From assembly GCA_035296565.1 (NCBI GenBank), contig DATHAQ010000027.1, positions 4,103 to 68,102 of the forward strand: DNA of 64,000 nt, given 5' to 3'. The position numbers were made by a program, and so were the translations under genes. Under the pieces are notes generated by a model. The model ran no database searches. It was not told the DNA's origin and saw nothing but the letters and a program-made list of their open reading frames with translations. Positions 15,479-24,627 of this stretch are shown piece after piece. The DNA is from JACCZR01 sp035296565 (GTDB taxonomy: Bacteria > Actinomycetota > Thermoleophilia > Solirubrobacterales > Thermoleophilaceae). The number at the start of each line of letters is the position of its first letter. Within the stretch, counting starts at the first letter, position 1.

Positions 15479-18400
15479 TCATGCGCCCTCACGCGCGCGC
15501 TCGCGCAGCGGCTCCACCCGGTCGGCCACGAAGCCCAATCCCAGCTCGGAGGCGGTGGCCAGCGCGTCCTCGGCGAGCCCGGCGGCGCGCTGACGGTCGC
15601 CGGGCTCACCGCGGTCGAGCAGCACGCGCGCCAGGTCCACCTGCGCGTGTGCCGCCCAGGGGCGGGCGCCCCAGCGCGAGTTGTCGGCCACCGCGACCTC
15701 CAGCCGCTCTACCGCGGCGTCGGCCCGGCCGACGGCGGCCTCGGCCAGCCCGAGGTAGCGCGAGGCCGAGCCGATGGAGATGGTCGCCACGCGCCCCAGC
15801 ACCACCTGGCGCTCGGCGTAGGGCAGCAGCTGGTCGCGCAGGTCCGCGGCGACCTCGGTGTGGCCGATCTTCGCCGCGCAGTCCGCCGCGCGGGAGGCGG
15901 CCAGCAGCCAGTGGCTGTCCCGCCGCTGCCCGGCGAAGCCGGCCGCGGCGGCCACGTCGAGCTCGCGCCGCGCCTCGGCCGCGCGGCCCTGCTCGGCGAG
16001 CAGCAGCGCGAGCGTGCAGCGCCAGCCGGCCAACGTCGGGTAGCGCTCGACGAAGGCCCGCAGCGGAACCTCGATCTCGTCGAGGCGTCCCTGCAGGTAG
16101 CGCTGAGTGCTCGTCTGGATCGCGTGCGTGTGGCGGGCGTTGCGCTCGTCCGCCTGCAGGCCGGCCGCCAGCGCGGCCTCCGCGAGCCGCCCCGCTTCGT
16201 CCAGCCGCCCCGCCATCAGCGCGCGCAGGGAGCGCAGCGTGTCCACGTGCCACAGGAACCGCGGCTGATGTAAATAGCGCGCCCGCGAGCGCAGCGACTC
16301 CAGGTGGGCGTCGGCCTCCGCGACCTCGCCGCACTCCAGCAGACAGGTGACGAGGAAGGCCCCGTCGCGCAGCGCCGTCTCGCGGTCACCCGCCCGCTCC
16401 GCGAGCTCCTGCGCGCGGCGCGAGGCGGCCAGGCGCTCGTCGAGATTGTCCGGGGCCCAGGTCGCCGCCAGGCGGGCGTCGAGCACGGAGGCCAGCGCCC
16501 CCGGATCGCCGATTCGCTCCGCCATGTCGACCGCCTCCCCGCTGAGGGCGTCCGCTCGCTCGTCGGAGGGCGCGTAGTAGAGCTCGGTCGACAGGCGCGC
16601 CAGCACCGCGGCCCTCAGAAGCGTGTCCTCGGGGCCGAGGGCGGCCAGCGCGTCCTCGAGCACGGCGACCACCTGCTCGTCCACCACGCCGCTGGTCCAG
16701 TAGCGCCCCGCGTAGCCCAGCGCGGCCTGGGCCTGGCGCTCGGGCTGGCCGAGCCGCGCCGACAGCTCCGCGGCCTCGAGGAAGCCGGCGCGGGCCGCGA
16801 CCGGGTCTCCGGCCTTGCGCAGGGCGGCGCCGAGCTCCAGCAGCAGGTCTCGCCTGCGGGCGGGTTCGGTGCCCGCGGCCCGCAGCTCGAGGGCCGCGAG
16901 CGCGCGGCGGTAGAGGCGGGCGGCCTCCTCGTAGGCCAGCAGGCTCATCGAGCGGTCGCCGGCCCGGGCGGCCAGGTCGATCCCGCGCTCGGGCGGCACG
17001 GCCGGCACGGCCTCCAGCCAGTGGTGGGCCAACTCGGCCAGGCGGGGCTCGGGGTCGTCGGCGTACAGGCGCTCCAGCGCCTCGGCGCAGCGCCTGTGCG
17101 TCTCGGCCCGCTCGCGCGCGCTCAGCCCCTCCAGCAGCACCTCGCGGAACAGCGCGTGGACGAAGCGCATCCTGCCCGGGACGCCCGCGCTCGCCACAAC
17201 GCGCCGCCTGAACGCCTCCTGCAGCAGCTCGAAGATTCCCTCGCCGCCCTTCGCTCCCTCCAGCGCCGGCAGCGTGAACTCCTTGCCGAGCACCGCGGCC
17301 GTGGCCAGCACGCTCAGGGACTCGGCACTGAGCGGCTCCAGGCGGCGGCGGACCGCGTCGCGGACACCGGCCGGCAGGGGCACGCCCTCGCGCAGGCTCT
17401 CGGGATGGTCGAGCCGCCCCTCGGCGTGGAGCAGGCGCACCACCTCGCCCAGGAAGAACGGGTTGCCCTCGGTCACCTCGTGCAGGGCCTCGGTGATCCG
17501 CGGGTCCTGTGCCGCTCCGGTGCTGCGGTGGATCAGGGTCTCCACCTCCGGGGCGTCCAGGCCCGCAACCCACAGCGGCGTCGCCTCGCGCGCGATGCGC
17601 GAGACCACGTCCCGGGTGTCGGGCTCCAGCTCCTCGGGACGCATCGTCACCAGCACCACGACGGGCAGCCGGCGCAGGTCGCGCGCCAGGAACTCCAGGA
17701 GCAGGAGGGAGGGGACGTCGGCCGCGTGGAGGTCGTCCAGGACGATCAGCATCGGCCGCTCGGCGGCCCGCTTTTCGATCAAGCCGGTGAACGCGTCGAA
17801 GAGCGCGAAGCGCGCGTCCTCGGTCTCCTCGCCGCCCAGCGGCTCGGAGTCCAGCGGCCCGAGCCCCTCGACCGCCCCGGGCTCGGCGCGCTGCATGGCA
17901 CGCACCACTTGGGTCCAGGGCCAGTAGGCGGGCGCCCCACCGCCTTCCCAGCAGCGCCCCCAGTAGGTCGCCAGCCCGGCCTCCTCGGCCAGCTCCCCGG
18001 CCGCGTCGGCCAGCCGCGTCTTGCCCACCCCGGGCTCGCCGGAGAGGATCCACAGCGAGCCGCGGCCCGAGGCGGCCCGGCCAACGGCGTGCCGCAGCTC
18101 GCCGAGCTCGTGCTCGCGGCCGACGAAATCGGAGGAGGAGGGCGGCGCGGGCACGGCATCGGCCACCGGGCGACCCAGGCGCTCGGAGCGAAGCGAGTAG
18201 AGCGACCAGCGCCCGGGCACCCCCTTCAGCGTGTGAGTCCGGTGCTCGGCCAGCTCGAAGTCCTCGGCGGGCAGCAGGTCGCGGACGGGCGCCGAGACGA
18301 GCACCTCGCCGGCCCGGGCCAGCCCGCTGATCCGGGCCGCCACGTGCACGGCCATCCCGGTCAGCGTGGACTCGGAGTGCTCGACCTCGCCCAGGTGCAG

Positions 18401-18706
18401 CCCTGCCCGCAGCTCGATCCCCAGGGTGCGTACGGAGGCGATGGCCTGCTCGGCGCAGCGCACGCCGCCCCCCGGAGAGGCGAAGGTGAAGAACAGGCCG
18501 TCGCCGGCCCGGCTGACCAGCTCGCCGCCCTGGGCCGAGGCGAGGTCGAAGACCAGCGCGTCGTGGCGGTCGAGCAGGTCGCGCCAGCCGCTGTCCTGGA
18601 GCCTTGCGATGTGCTCGGTGGACCCGACGATGTCGGTGAAGAGCAGGGTCTTTACCGCGCGTCCGGGGCGCGCCTGAGGACCTGCTCCCTGCTTTTGCGC
18701 CGGCAC
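15479..18706 (-). CDS. Adenylate/guanylate cyclase-AAA ATPase-TPR signalling protein
   Basis: A 1075-residue protein with an N-terminal class III cyclase domain (LLFTDIVGSTEHIARL, then AGDGLFFTF and GLHLGEVEH), a STAND/AAA ATPase (Walker A GEPGVGKTRLAD near 222, Walker B MLIVLDDLHAADVPSLLLLE) and a long helical TPR-like C-terminus. Such proteins are known as large regulators in actinobacteria; the signal is unknown. The first metal-binding Asp of the cyclase (FTDIVGS) and the second (AGDG) are present, so activity is plausible. There is no DNA-binding domain at the C-terminus. The GTG start at 18706 directly precedes the cyclase domain. Confidence 0.85.
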   Translation of the reverse strand: MPAQKQGAGPQARPGRAVKTLLFTDIVGSTEHIARLQDSGWRDLLDRHDALVFDLASAQGGELVSRAGDGLFFTFASPGGGVRCAEQAIASVRTLGIELRAGLHLGEVEHSESTLTGMAVHVAARISGLARAGEVLVSAPVRDLLPAEDFELAEHRTHTLKGVPGRWSLYSLRSERLGRPVADAVPAPPSSSDFVGREHELGELRHAVGRAASGRGSLWILSGEPGVGKTRLADAAGELAEEAGLATYWGRCWEGGGAPAYWPWTQVVRAMQRAEPGAVEGLGPLDSEPLGGEETEDARFALFDAFTGLIEKRAAERPMLIVLDDLHAADVPSLLLLEFLARDLRRLPVVVLVTMRPEELEPDTRDVVSRIAREATPLWVAGLDAPEVETLIHRSTGAAQDPRITEALHEVTEGNPFFLGEVVRLLHAEGRLDHPESLREGVPLPAGVRDAVRRRLEPLSAESLSVLATAAVLGKEFTLPALEGAKGGEGIFELLQEAFRRRVVASAGVPGRMRFVHALFREVLLEGLSARERAETHRRCAEALERLYADDPEPRLAELAHHWLEAVPAVPPERGIDLAARAGDRSMSLLAYEEAARLYRRALAALELRAAGTEPARRRDLLLELGAALRKAGDPVAARAGFLEAAELSARLGQPERQAQAALGYAGRYWTSGVVDEQVVAVLEDALAALGPEDTLLRAAVLARLSTELYYAPSDERADALSGEAVDMAERIGDPGALASVLDARLAATWAPDNLDERLAASRRAQELAERAGDRETALRDGAFLVTCLLECGEVAEADAHLESLRSRARYLHQPRFLWHVDTLRSLRALMAGRLDEAGRLAEAALAAGLQADERNARHTHAIQTSTQRYLQGRLDEIEVPLRAFVERYPTLAGWRCTLALLLAEQGRAAEARRELDVAAAAGFAGQRRDSHWLLAASRAADCAAKIGHTEVAADLRDQLLPYAERQVVLGRVATISIGSASRYLGLAEAAVGRADAAVERLEVAVADNSRWGARPWAAHAQVDLARVLLDRGEPGDRQRAAGLAEDALATASELGLGFVADRVEPLRERAREGA

Positions 18707-18760
18707 GTTCGCGACCTCGCGCGGAGCTTATCCCGAGCGGCAGCTGGGAACCTTAAAGCT

Positions 18761-19609
18761 GTGCCGACGAGAGCCATCGACCTCATGCATCAGGGCAAGG
18801 ATCGCGTCATCTGCGCGTACGAGCTCAGCGACGGCCTGATCGTCGATCCGGGCCCCTCCAGCTGCCTGGACGCCCTACTCGAGGGGCTGGGAGACGTCCA
18901 GCCACGCGCGCTGATGCTCACTCACATCCACCTCGACCACGCCGGGGCCTCGGGCACGCTCGCGGCCCGCTTCCCGGAAATGCAGGTGTTCGTGCACGAG
19001 GTGGGAGCACCGCACCTGGTGGACCCGTCCAAGCTGCTGGAGAGCGCCTCGCGCCTCTACGGTGACGCGATGGACCGTCTGTGGGGGGAGGTCGAGCCGG
19101 TTCCCGAGGACCGCATCCACGTGCTCAAGGGCGGCGAGAGCGTGGAGGGGCTGCTGGTGGCGGCCACGCCCGGGCACGCCTGGCACCACGTTTCCTACCT
19201 GTCCGCGGAGGGCGACGCGTTCGTCGGGGATGTCGCCGGGGTCCGCATTCCCCCGCATCAGCACACGCTGGCGCCCACGCCGCCGCCCGAGATCGACCTC
19301 GAGGCATGGCTCGACTCCCTGCACACCGTCGCCGCGTGGGACCCCGCCGCCCTGTGCCTGACCCACTTCGGGCGCGTGACCGACGTCGAGGACCAGCTGC
19401 ACCGCGTGCGCACCTCCCTGCTGGACAACGCCGACCTGGTGCGCCGCGAGGGGGAGGAGGCCTTCATCCGAGATGTCGACGCCGCCTCGGCTGCCGCAAC
19501 CGACGAGGTCGCCGCCGAGCGCCTGCGCCAGGCCGCCCCCACCGATCAGCTCTACATGGGCCTGGAGCGCTACTGGCGAAAGCGCGCCGAGAGCGAGTCC
19601 GCGGCGTGA
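18761..19609 (+). CDS. Metallo-beta-lactamase-fold hydrolase
   Basis: A 282-residue MBL-fold protein with the zinc motif LTHIHLDHAGASG, VAATPGHAWHH, FVGDVAGVRIP and LCLTHFGR, giving all five metal-ligand positions. The C-terminal helical part is charged. Substrate unknown. The GTG at 18761 is the likely start. It is the first gene of a run with clpS and a cupin, each joined by stop/start overlaps. Confidence 0.8.
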   Translation: MPTRAIDLMHQGKDRVICAYELSDGLIVDPGPSSCLDALLEGLGDVQPRALMLTHIHLDHAGASGTLAARFPEMQVFVHEVGAPHLVDPSKLLESASRLYGDAMDRLWGEVEPVPEDRIHVLKGGESVEGLLVAATPGHAWHHVSYLSAEGDAFVGDVAGVRIPPHQHTLAPTPPPEIDLEAWLDSLHTVAAWDPAALCLTHFGRVTDVEDQLHRVRTSLLDNADLVRREGEEAFIRDVDAASAAATDEVAAERLRQAAPTDQLYMGLERYWRKRAESESAA

Positions 19610-19896
19610 GCACGGAGGTCATCGAGGTCCCGAAGGTCGAGGAGCCGGGCGAAGGGACCGGCGGCGAGTGGCGCGTGATCGTGCTCAACGACGACCACAA
19701 CACCTTCGACGGCGTGGCCGCGGCGCTGGCCAGGATCATCCCCGGGGTCAGCCTCGACCAGGGCTACGCGATCGCCGACACGATCCACAACAGCGGCCAG
19801 GCCATCGTCTGGTCGGGCCCCAAGGAGCCCGCGGAGCACTACTGGGAGCAGCTCAAGGACGCCGGCCTGACCATGGCCCCCCTGGAGCGAGGGTGA
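19606..19896 (+). CDS. clpS: ClpS-like protease adaptor
   Basis: A 96-residue N-degron adaptor for the Clp protease. The core VIVLNDDHNTFDGV carries the NDD residues that bind the substrate N-terminus. ADTIHNSGQAIV keeps the family His, followed by the PAEHYWEQLKDAGL helix. An N-terminal acidic tail of about 20 residues precedes the core, as in other ClpS proteins. The GTG overlaps the MBL stop (GTGA), and its own stop shares one base with the cupin ATG. Confidence 0.85.
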   Translation: MSTEVIEVPKVEEPGEGTGGEWRVIVLNDDHNTFDGVAAALARIIPGVSLDQGYAIADTIHNSGQAIVWSGPKEPAEHYWEQLKDAGLTMAPLERG

Positions 19897-20240
19897 TGCG
19901 GCTGGTCAAGCGCTCCCAGCTGGAGGCGTTCACCACCCTGGACGGCTCCGAGATCCGGGAGTACGAGCACACCGATGAGCAGAGCCTCGCCGAGGCGACG
20001 GTCCCCGCCCGCGGAGCCACTGCCCCGCACTTCCACCGCCGTACGGAGGAGCTCTACCTGTTCACCGCCGGCCGCGGCCGCATGCGGCTGGGGGAGGAGA
20101 CCTTCGACGTGGCCGCGGGGGACTGCGTAACGATCCCGCCCGGCGCCGAGCACCAGTTGTGGAACGAGACCGAGGCGCCGCTCGTGCTGCTGTGCTGCTG
20201 CTCGCCGCCGTACTCGCACGACGACACCGTCCTGGTCTAA
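19896..20240 (+). CDS. Small cupin-domain protein
   Basis: A 114-residue single cupin. The metal-binding motif reads APHFHRRTEELYLFTAGRGR with two His and a Glu, and the second motif GDCVTIPPGAEHQLWNE supplies the third His. It ends in a Cys-rich strand (VLLCCCSPPYSHDD), which is unusual. The substrate is unknown. It lies in the same overlapped run as the MBL and ClpS genes. Confidence 0.8.
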   Translation: MRLVKRSQLEAFTTLDGSEIREYEHTDEQSLAEATVPARGATAPHFHRRTEELYLFTAGRGRMRLGEETFDVAAGDCVTIPPGAEHQLWNETEAPLVLLCCCSPPYSHDDTVLV

Positions 20241-20273
20241 GGCACCAGGCACACCCGCCGGTTTGCTACGCCC

Positions 20274-21455
20274 TCATCCCAGTGGGCCGGTCCGGCCGCG
20301 GCGCGGCGTGCGACCGTGCTCGCGCCGCGCGATACGCGCCGCTTCGCGCTGCTCGCGCGTGCCCGCTCGCGCCTCCGCGACCTCGCGCGGAAGGGCCCGG
20401 GCGAAGACCTCCTCGCTGAAGCGCTGGGCATTGGCCACGCAGTCCCGCGGGTCGACGGCGGCGTCGTCGAAGGAGGCGACCGTTGCCGCCAGATCCTCCG
20501 GGCCGCCCTCCGAGAACGCGCCGGTCACGCCCTCCTTGACGGTCTCGAGCGCGCCGCCGCGGCGCACGGCGATGACCGGCCGCCCGGCGGCCTGGGCCTC
20601 GACGGCCGCAATGCCGAACTCCTCGGCCGCCGTGACCACCAGCGCGCGGCAGCTCTGCAGCAGGCGGGCGGCCTGCGGGTCGCTGACGCGGCCGGTGAAG
20701 GTGATCGTCGGCCCGGCCAAGCGCCGCAGGTGGCGGCCGTCGGGGCCGTCGCCGACGACGACGAGCGGCTTGCGCAGCCGGTTGAACGCGCGCACGGCGT
20801 CCTCTATGTGCTTGTGGGGCATCAGCTCGCTCAGCACCAGGTAGTAGTCGCGGACCGGCCCGGGCTCGAAGCGGTGCGTCTGGACGGGTGGGTGGACGAC
20901 GGTGGCGTCGCGGCCGAAGTAGGTGCCGATGCGCGCCTTCGTGGTCCTCGATATGGCGAGGTAGCGGTCGACGCGCTGGGCGGCGATCCAGTCCCACTGG
21001 CGCCAGCGCCGGAACAGGCTGCTCAGGACGGCCCTGCTGACGGGCTCGCGACGAGAGGCCAGCGTCCGGTCGCGGTCGTTCCAGGCGTAGCGGAACGGGT
21101 TGTAGCAGTAGCACACGTGCACCGCGCCCTCGGCCGGCAGCACGGCGTGGGCCCAGGCGCTCGAGCTCGAGAGCACGAGGTCGTAGCCCGTCAGGTCGAA
21201 GGACTCGATCGCCGCGGGGTAGAAGGGCAGCAGGGCGCGGAAGGTCCGCGAGCTGGGCCGAGCCTTCTGCAGGAAGCTGGTGTGGACGTTCCGGTTGGCG
21301 AAGCGGCCCTCGGTGCCCTCCTCGTCGTAGACCGCCGTGAAGACGTCGGCGTTCGGGTACAGGTCGCAGATCGCACGGAAGACCCGCTCGGCGCCGCGCA
21401 GGTCGAGCAGGAAGTCGTGGACTAGGGCGACCCGCCCGGATACAGCTCCCTCCAT
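20274..21455 (-). CDS. GT4-family glycosyltransferase
   Basis: A 393-residue retaining glycosyltransferase of the GT-B fold. The N-terminal ALVHDFLLDLRGAERVF is the acceptor-domain start. YLVLSELMPHKHIEDAVRAF and VVVGDGPDG open the donor domain, and TAAEEFGIAAVEAQAAGRPV is the E-x7-E region that binds the nucleotide sugar. The Arg-rich C-terminus may contact the membrane surface. TATCCT lies 9 nt before the ATG. It probably acts in exopolysaccharide or cell-wall glycan assembly with the second GT4 gene nearby; the sugar is unknown. Confidence 0.9.
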   Translation of the reverse strand: MEGAVSGRVALVHDFLLDLRGAERVFRAICDLYPNADVFTAVYDEEGTEGRFANRNVHTSFLQKARPSSRTFRALLPFYPAAIESFDLTGYDLVLSSSSAWAHAVLPAEGAVHVCYCYNPFRYAWNDRDRTLASRREPVSRAVLSSLFRRWRQWDWIAAQRVDRYLAISRTTKARIGTYFGRDATVVHPPVQTHRFEPGPVRDYYLVLSELMPHKHIEDAVRAFNRLRKPLVVVGDGPDGRHLRRLAGPTITFTGRVSDPQAARLLQSCRALVVTAAEEFGIAAVEAQAAGRPVIAVRRGGALETVKEGVTGAFSEGGPEDLAATVASFDDAAVDPRDCVANAQRFSEEVFARALPREVAEARAGTREQREAARIARREHGRTPRRGRTGPLG

Positions 21456-21537
21456 GGATTACGAAGGATACGTTCCGCCACGGGTGTTCTCGCCGATTGG
21501 AGAAGGATTACCGGTCCTGCTGCTAGAAATCCCGTCT

Positions 21538-22047
21538 ATGCGGACTCCCCGCTTGGCCCTCTTCGCCGTCCTCGCTCTCGTGGCGATGCCTTCGTCGGCG
21601 CTCGCTCAGAGCGCGGGGGACGACCAGTACTCGAACCCCGTGCCCCAGACCGAGGCGCCGTCCTCGAACGGCTCGGGCGGCGGCTCGGGCAGCAGCGGGT
21701 CGGGCAGCAGCGGCTCGGGCTCCGGCAGCGGCGCCGGGGCCGGGGCCCAGGCCGGGGCAGGCACCACGGCCGGCACCTCCTCCTCGGGGCAGACCTCCCC
21801 GCAAAGCTCCACGTCGGACAGCAGCGGCAGCACGAGCAGCGAGAGTGGCTCGAACGATTCGGGCGAGACGCTGCCCCGAACCGGCCTGCCGATCGGCGTG
21901 CTGGCGGCGCTGGGGTTGCTCTTGACCGTCTCGGGCCGGCGCCTGCGGCGCGCCAGCGAGGAGCGGGCGCCCGATCCCTACGCCGAGCGGGAGCCGGACG
22001 TCCCGGCCTCGTCGCCCGTCGCGCGCGCCCGCCGGCGCTCTGACTGA
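21538..22047 (+). CDS. LPRTG cell-wall-anchored protein with Ser/Gly stalk
   Basis: A 169-residue surface protein. A signal peptide (LALFAVLALVAMPSSALAQS) is followed by a low-complexity Ser/Gly/Ala/Thr stalk (about residues 40-108), the sorting motif LPRTG (112-116), a hydrophobic helix (117-134) and a basic patch GRRLRR. The tail then runs on for about 30 residues, longer than in typical sortase substrates, so processing may be unusual. A sortase gene lies at 5436-6035. A TAGAAA box ends 8 nt before the ATG. Confidence 0.8.
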   Translation: MRTPRLALFAVLALVAMPSSALAQSAGDDQYSNPVPQTEAPSSNGSGGGSGSSGSGSSGSGSGSGAGAGAQAGAGTTAGTSSSGQTSPQSSTSDSSGSTSSESGSNDSGETLPRTGLPIGVLAALGLLLTVSGRRLRRASEERAPDPYAEREPDVPASSPVARARRRSD

Positions 22048-23095
22048 CCGAGCCGCTATCGCGATAAACGGCCGCGCCGCCCGCCGGGCCCAGGTCGGCG
22101 GCGTGGAGCGCGTGGCCCGCGAGCTGGCCACGCGGCTGCCGCGGCTGCGACCGGGTGGCTACCGCGTGCTGGCGCCCCCGCCGGCGCTCGCCCACCGGGC
22201 CGGCCACCTGTGGGAGCAGGCCGCCCTGCCGGCGGCCGCGCGCCGCTTCGCGCTGCTGCTCTCGCCGGCCAACACAGCCCCCCTGGCGGCGCCCAACAAC
22301 GCGGTCTGCGCATTCGACGCGGCTGCGGTGCGCCATCCCGAGTGGTACGGGCGGGGCTACGCGCGCTGGCAGGCGACGCTGCTGCCGCGCCTCGCCCGGC
22401 GGGCGCGGTTGCTCGTCGCGGCCTCCACATTCGGGCGCGGGGAGCTGATCGAGGTCCTCGGCGCTGCGCCTGAGCGCGTGGCGGTGGTCCCGCTGGGGGT
22501 CGACGAGCGCTTCCGCCCCGACGCCGACCCAGAGCCCGCACGACGCGCACATCGTCTCGAGCGCCCGTACGTGCTGGCCGTGGGCACCCGCGTCGTTCGC
22601 AAGAACCTGGACGTGCTGCGCGAGGCCGAGGCCCGGCTCGACGCGCTGGGCGTGGAGCTGGTGGTGGCCGGGAGCGGGCGCGGCTATATGCGCGCCGAGG
22701 CCGAGCCGCCGGGCCGGCCGCTGGGCTACGTCGGCGAGGAGCAGCTTCCCGGCCTCTACGCGGGGGCACGCGCGGTTGTGGTGCCGTCCCGCTACGAGGG
22801 CTTCGGGCTGCCCTGCCTGGAGGCGATGGCCACCGGGACGCCGGTGGTGGCCGCCGCGGCCACGGCCCTGCCGGAAACCTGCGGCGGCGCGGCGCTGTTG
22901 GCCGATCCCGACGACCCCGCCGCGTTCGCCGATGCGCTCATGCGATTGATCGAGGACGAGCGCCTGCACGCCGAGCGGCGCGCGGCGGGGCTGAAGCGAG
23001 CGGCCGGTTTCAGCTGGGACAGGACCGCCCGTGAGCTCGACGGCGTGTTGATGGCGCAGCTGAACGCCGCACCTTCCGGGGGCCCTGCGGTATAG
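22040..23095 (+). CDS. GT4-family glycosyltransferase (probable CTG start)
   Basis: A glycosyltransferase of about 351 residues. The donor domain has YVLAVGTRVVRKNLDVL, LVVAGSGRGY and PSRYEGFGLPCLEAMATGTP with the E-x7-E motif. The first ATG/GTG-type start (GTG 22103) would drop the segment INGRAARRAQVGGVERVA, which matches the usual GT4 N-terminus. Upstream in frame the only candidate is CTG at 22040, overlapping the LPRTG gene by 8 nt. I therefore place the start there. It is probably coupled to the surface protein and acts on envelope glycans. Confidence 0.8.
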   Translation: MTDRAAIAINGRAARRAQVGGVERVARELATRLPRLRPGGYRVLAPPPALAHRAGHLWEQAALPAAARRFALLLSPANTAPLAAPNNAVCAFDAAAVRHPEWYGRGYARWQATLLPRLARRARLLVAASTFGRGELIEVLGAAPERVAVVPLGVDERFRPDADPEPARRAHRLERPYVLAVGTRVVRKNLDVLREAEARLDALGVELVVAGSGRGYMRAEAEPPGRPLGYVGEEQLPGLYAGARAVVVPSRYEGFGLPCLEAMATGTPVVAAAATALPETCGGAALLADPDDPAAFADALMRLIEDERLHAERRAAGLKRAAGFSWDRTARELDGVLMAQLNAAPSGGPAV

Positions 23096-23102
23096 ACAGA
23101 GC

Positions 23103-24308
23103 GTGAGGCGTCCTCTTCTCCTGCTCGTCGTGCTGGCCGCCGGGCTGGCAGGGCCGGTCGCCTCCGCCGACGCCCGGCGGGTGGTGCCGGGCGGCTTCTT
23201 CGGCACCGTCCTCGACGGCCCCATGCAGGAGTCGGGCTTCGGGCTCAGAGGGGAGACCGCCCAGATGTCGCGCAGCGGCGTGGAGTCCGTGCGCTTCTCG
23301 GCCTACTGGCACGTCGCCCAGCCGTACGCCTCGTTCGCCGCGGTCCCTGAGAACGAGCGCGGCCGCTACCGCAACGAGGGCGGTGTCCCCACCTACTGGT
23401 TCGACATCGACCGCATGGTCCGTGCCGCGGCTCAGCGTGGCCTGCGCTCCATGCCGACCATCCTCAACCCGCCCATCTGGGGCCGCCAGTACCGCGACCG
23501 CCGCGGATCTCCGCCGGTCCCCGAGTCCTATGCGCGCTTCGCCGCGCTGCTGGTGCGCCGCTACGGCCCGCGGGGCGCCTTCTGGGCCGAGAACCCGATC
23601 CTGCGCAAGGTCCCGGTGCGCGACTGGCAGTTGCTCAACGAGGTCAACCACACGTTCTACTGGAACGTTCCGGGCTCGGATCCGAACAACATCGACAACA
23701 CCGCCTCCGCGCCGGGCTACGTCAATCTGCTGCGCGTCACGCGGGCGGCCATCAAGTCGGTCGACGGGCGGGCCCGCATCGTCCACGCGGGCACCGACAG
23801 CAAGGCCTGGCTCTACCTGCGGGCGATCTACCGCGCGGGCGGGCGGCGTCTGTTCGACGTCTTCGCGGTCCACCCGTTCACCGACACGCCCCACAACGTG
23901 ATCACCATCCTGCGCTACGTGCGCCGGGCGATGAACCGCGCCGGCGACCGGCGCAAGCCCATGCTCGTCAGCGAGTGGTCATGGCCCTCGGCGCGCGGCC
24001 ATGCCGCGGACCCCGGCCACCTCAGTCGCACCACCCGCGGCCAGGCCACCGCGATCACGCAGACCCAGAAGCTGTTCGTGCGCTGGCGCAGGCGCCTTCG
24101 GCTCAGCAACGCCTACTACTACAACTGGCTCTCCGAGCCGATCGCGGGCGTGCGGTTCACCTTCGCGGGACTGCGCTCATTGGACAGCAGGAACCGTGTC
24201 TCGCGCAAGCCTGCCCAGAGCGCCTACGCGCGCTCGTCGCTGGCCTACGAGGGCTGCCGGCGCAAGTCCAGCCGCTCGGCGACCCGCTGCCTCAGGCGCC
24301 GGCGCTGA
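23103..24308 (+). CDS. Secreted TIM-barrel glycoside-hydrolase-like protein
   Basis: A 401-residue exported protein. The signal peptide (LLLLVVLAAGLAGPVASADA) is followed by a barrel domain with RFSAYWHVAQ, the likely acid/base Glu180 in LLNEVNH and the likely nucleophile Glu291 in LVSEWSWPSA, an arrangement seen in clan A glycoside hydrolases. The substrate is unknown; a role in polysaccharide turnover is suggested by the two upstream glycosyltransferases. The C-terminus is strongly basic. TATAGA lies 6 nt before the GTG start. Confidence 0.75.
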   Translation: MRRPLLLLVVLAAGLAGPVASADARRVVPGGFFGTVLDGPMQESGFGLRGETAQMSRSGVESVRFSAYWHVAQPYASFAAVPENERGRYRNEGGVPTYWFDIDRMVRAAAQRGLRSMPTILNPPIWGRQYRDRRGSPPVPESYARFAALLVRRYGPRGAFWAENPILRKVPVRDWQLLNEVNHTFYWNVPGSDPNNIDNTASAPGYVNLLRVTRAAIKSVDGRARIVHAGTDSKAWLYLRAIYRAGGRRLFDVFAVHPFTDTPHNVITILRYVRRAMNRAGDRRKPMLVSEWSWPSARGHAADPGHLSRTTRGQATAITQTQKLFVRWRRRLRLSNAYYYNWLSEPIAGVRFTFAGLRSLDSRNRVSRKPAQSAYARSSLAYEGCRRKSSRSATRCLRRRR

Positions 24309-24627
24309 CCCCGGACGCCACGCCCTGCCCGACCGTGTAGTGAAAGGTGGGCTGCAGCGGGACCTGGTAGAGCCCCGCGGCCTCGGCACGGGCGGCGCCG
24401 ATCTCGTCCGAGTACCAGTAGCGCTCCCACGACTCCTTGTCGGGGAAGACGGCGTGCTGGGTGAAGTCCAGCAGCCCGTCGGCGGCGCGGTAGAAGCCCC
24501 AGCTCGTGGCGCCGTAGTCCAGCGCCGCCTCGGCGGCGGGCAGCCAGGCGGCCTCGAACTTGTCGCCCCTGAGCGGGTTCGCCACCCAGCGGATCTCGAC
24601 GAGGTAGGGGCCGGGGCGGGCGGGCAT
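24292..24627 (-). CDS. Small dimeric alpha/beta-barrel-like protein next to ccr
   Basis: A 111-residue protein with the alternating strand/helix pattern of dimeric alpha/beta barrel (ABM or NIPSNAP-like) proteins: VEIRWVANP, then WLPAAEAALDYGATSWGFY and FTQHAVFPDKESWERYW. The ATG overlaps the ccr stop by one base, so it is co-translated with ccr. A role as an accessory of crotonyl-CoA reduction is only a guess. It overlaps the glycoside-hydrolase-like gene convergently by 17 nt. Confidence 0.65.
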   Translation of the reverse strand: MPARPGPYLVEIRWVANPLRGDKFEAAWLPAAEAALDYGATSWGFYRAADGLLDFTQHAVFPDKESWERYWYSDEIGAARAEAAGLYQVPLQPTFHYTVGQGVASGVSAGA

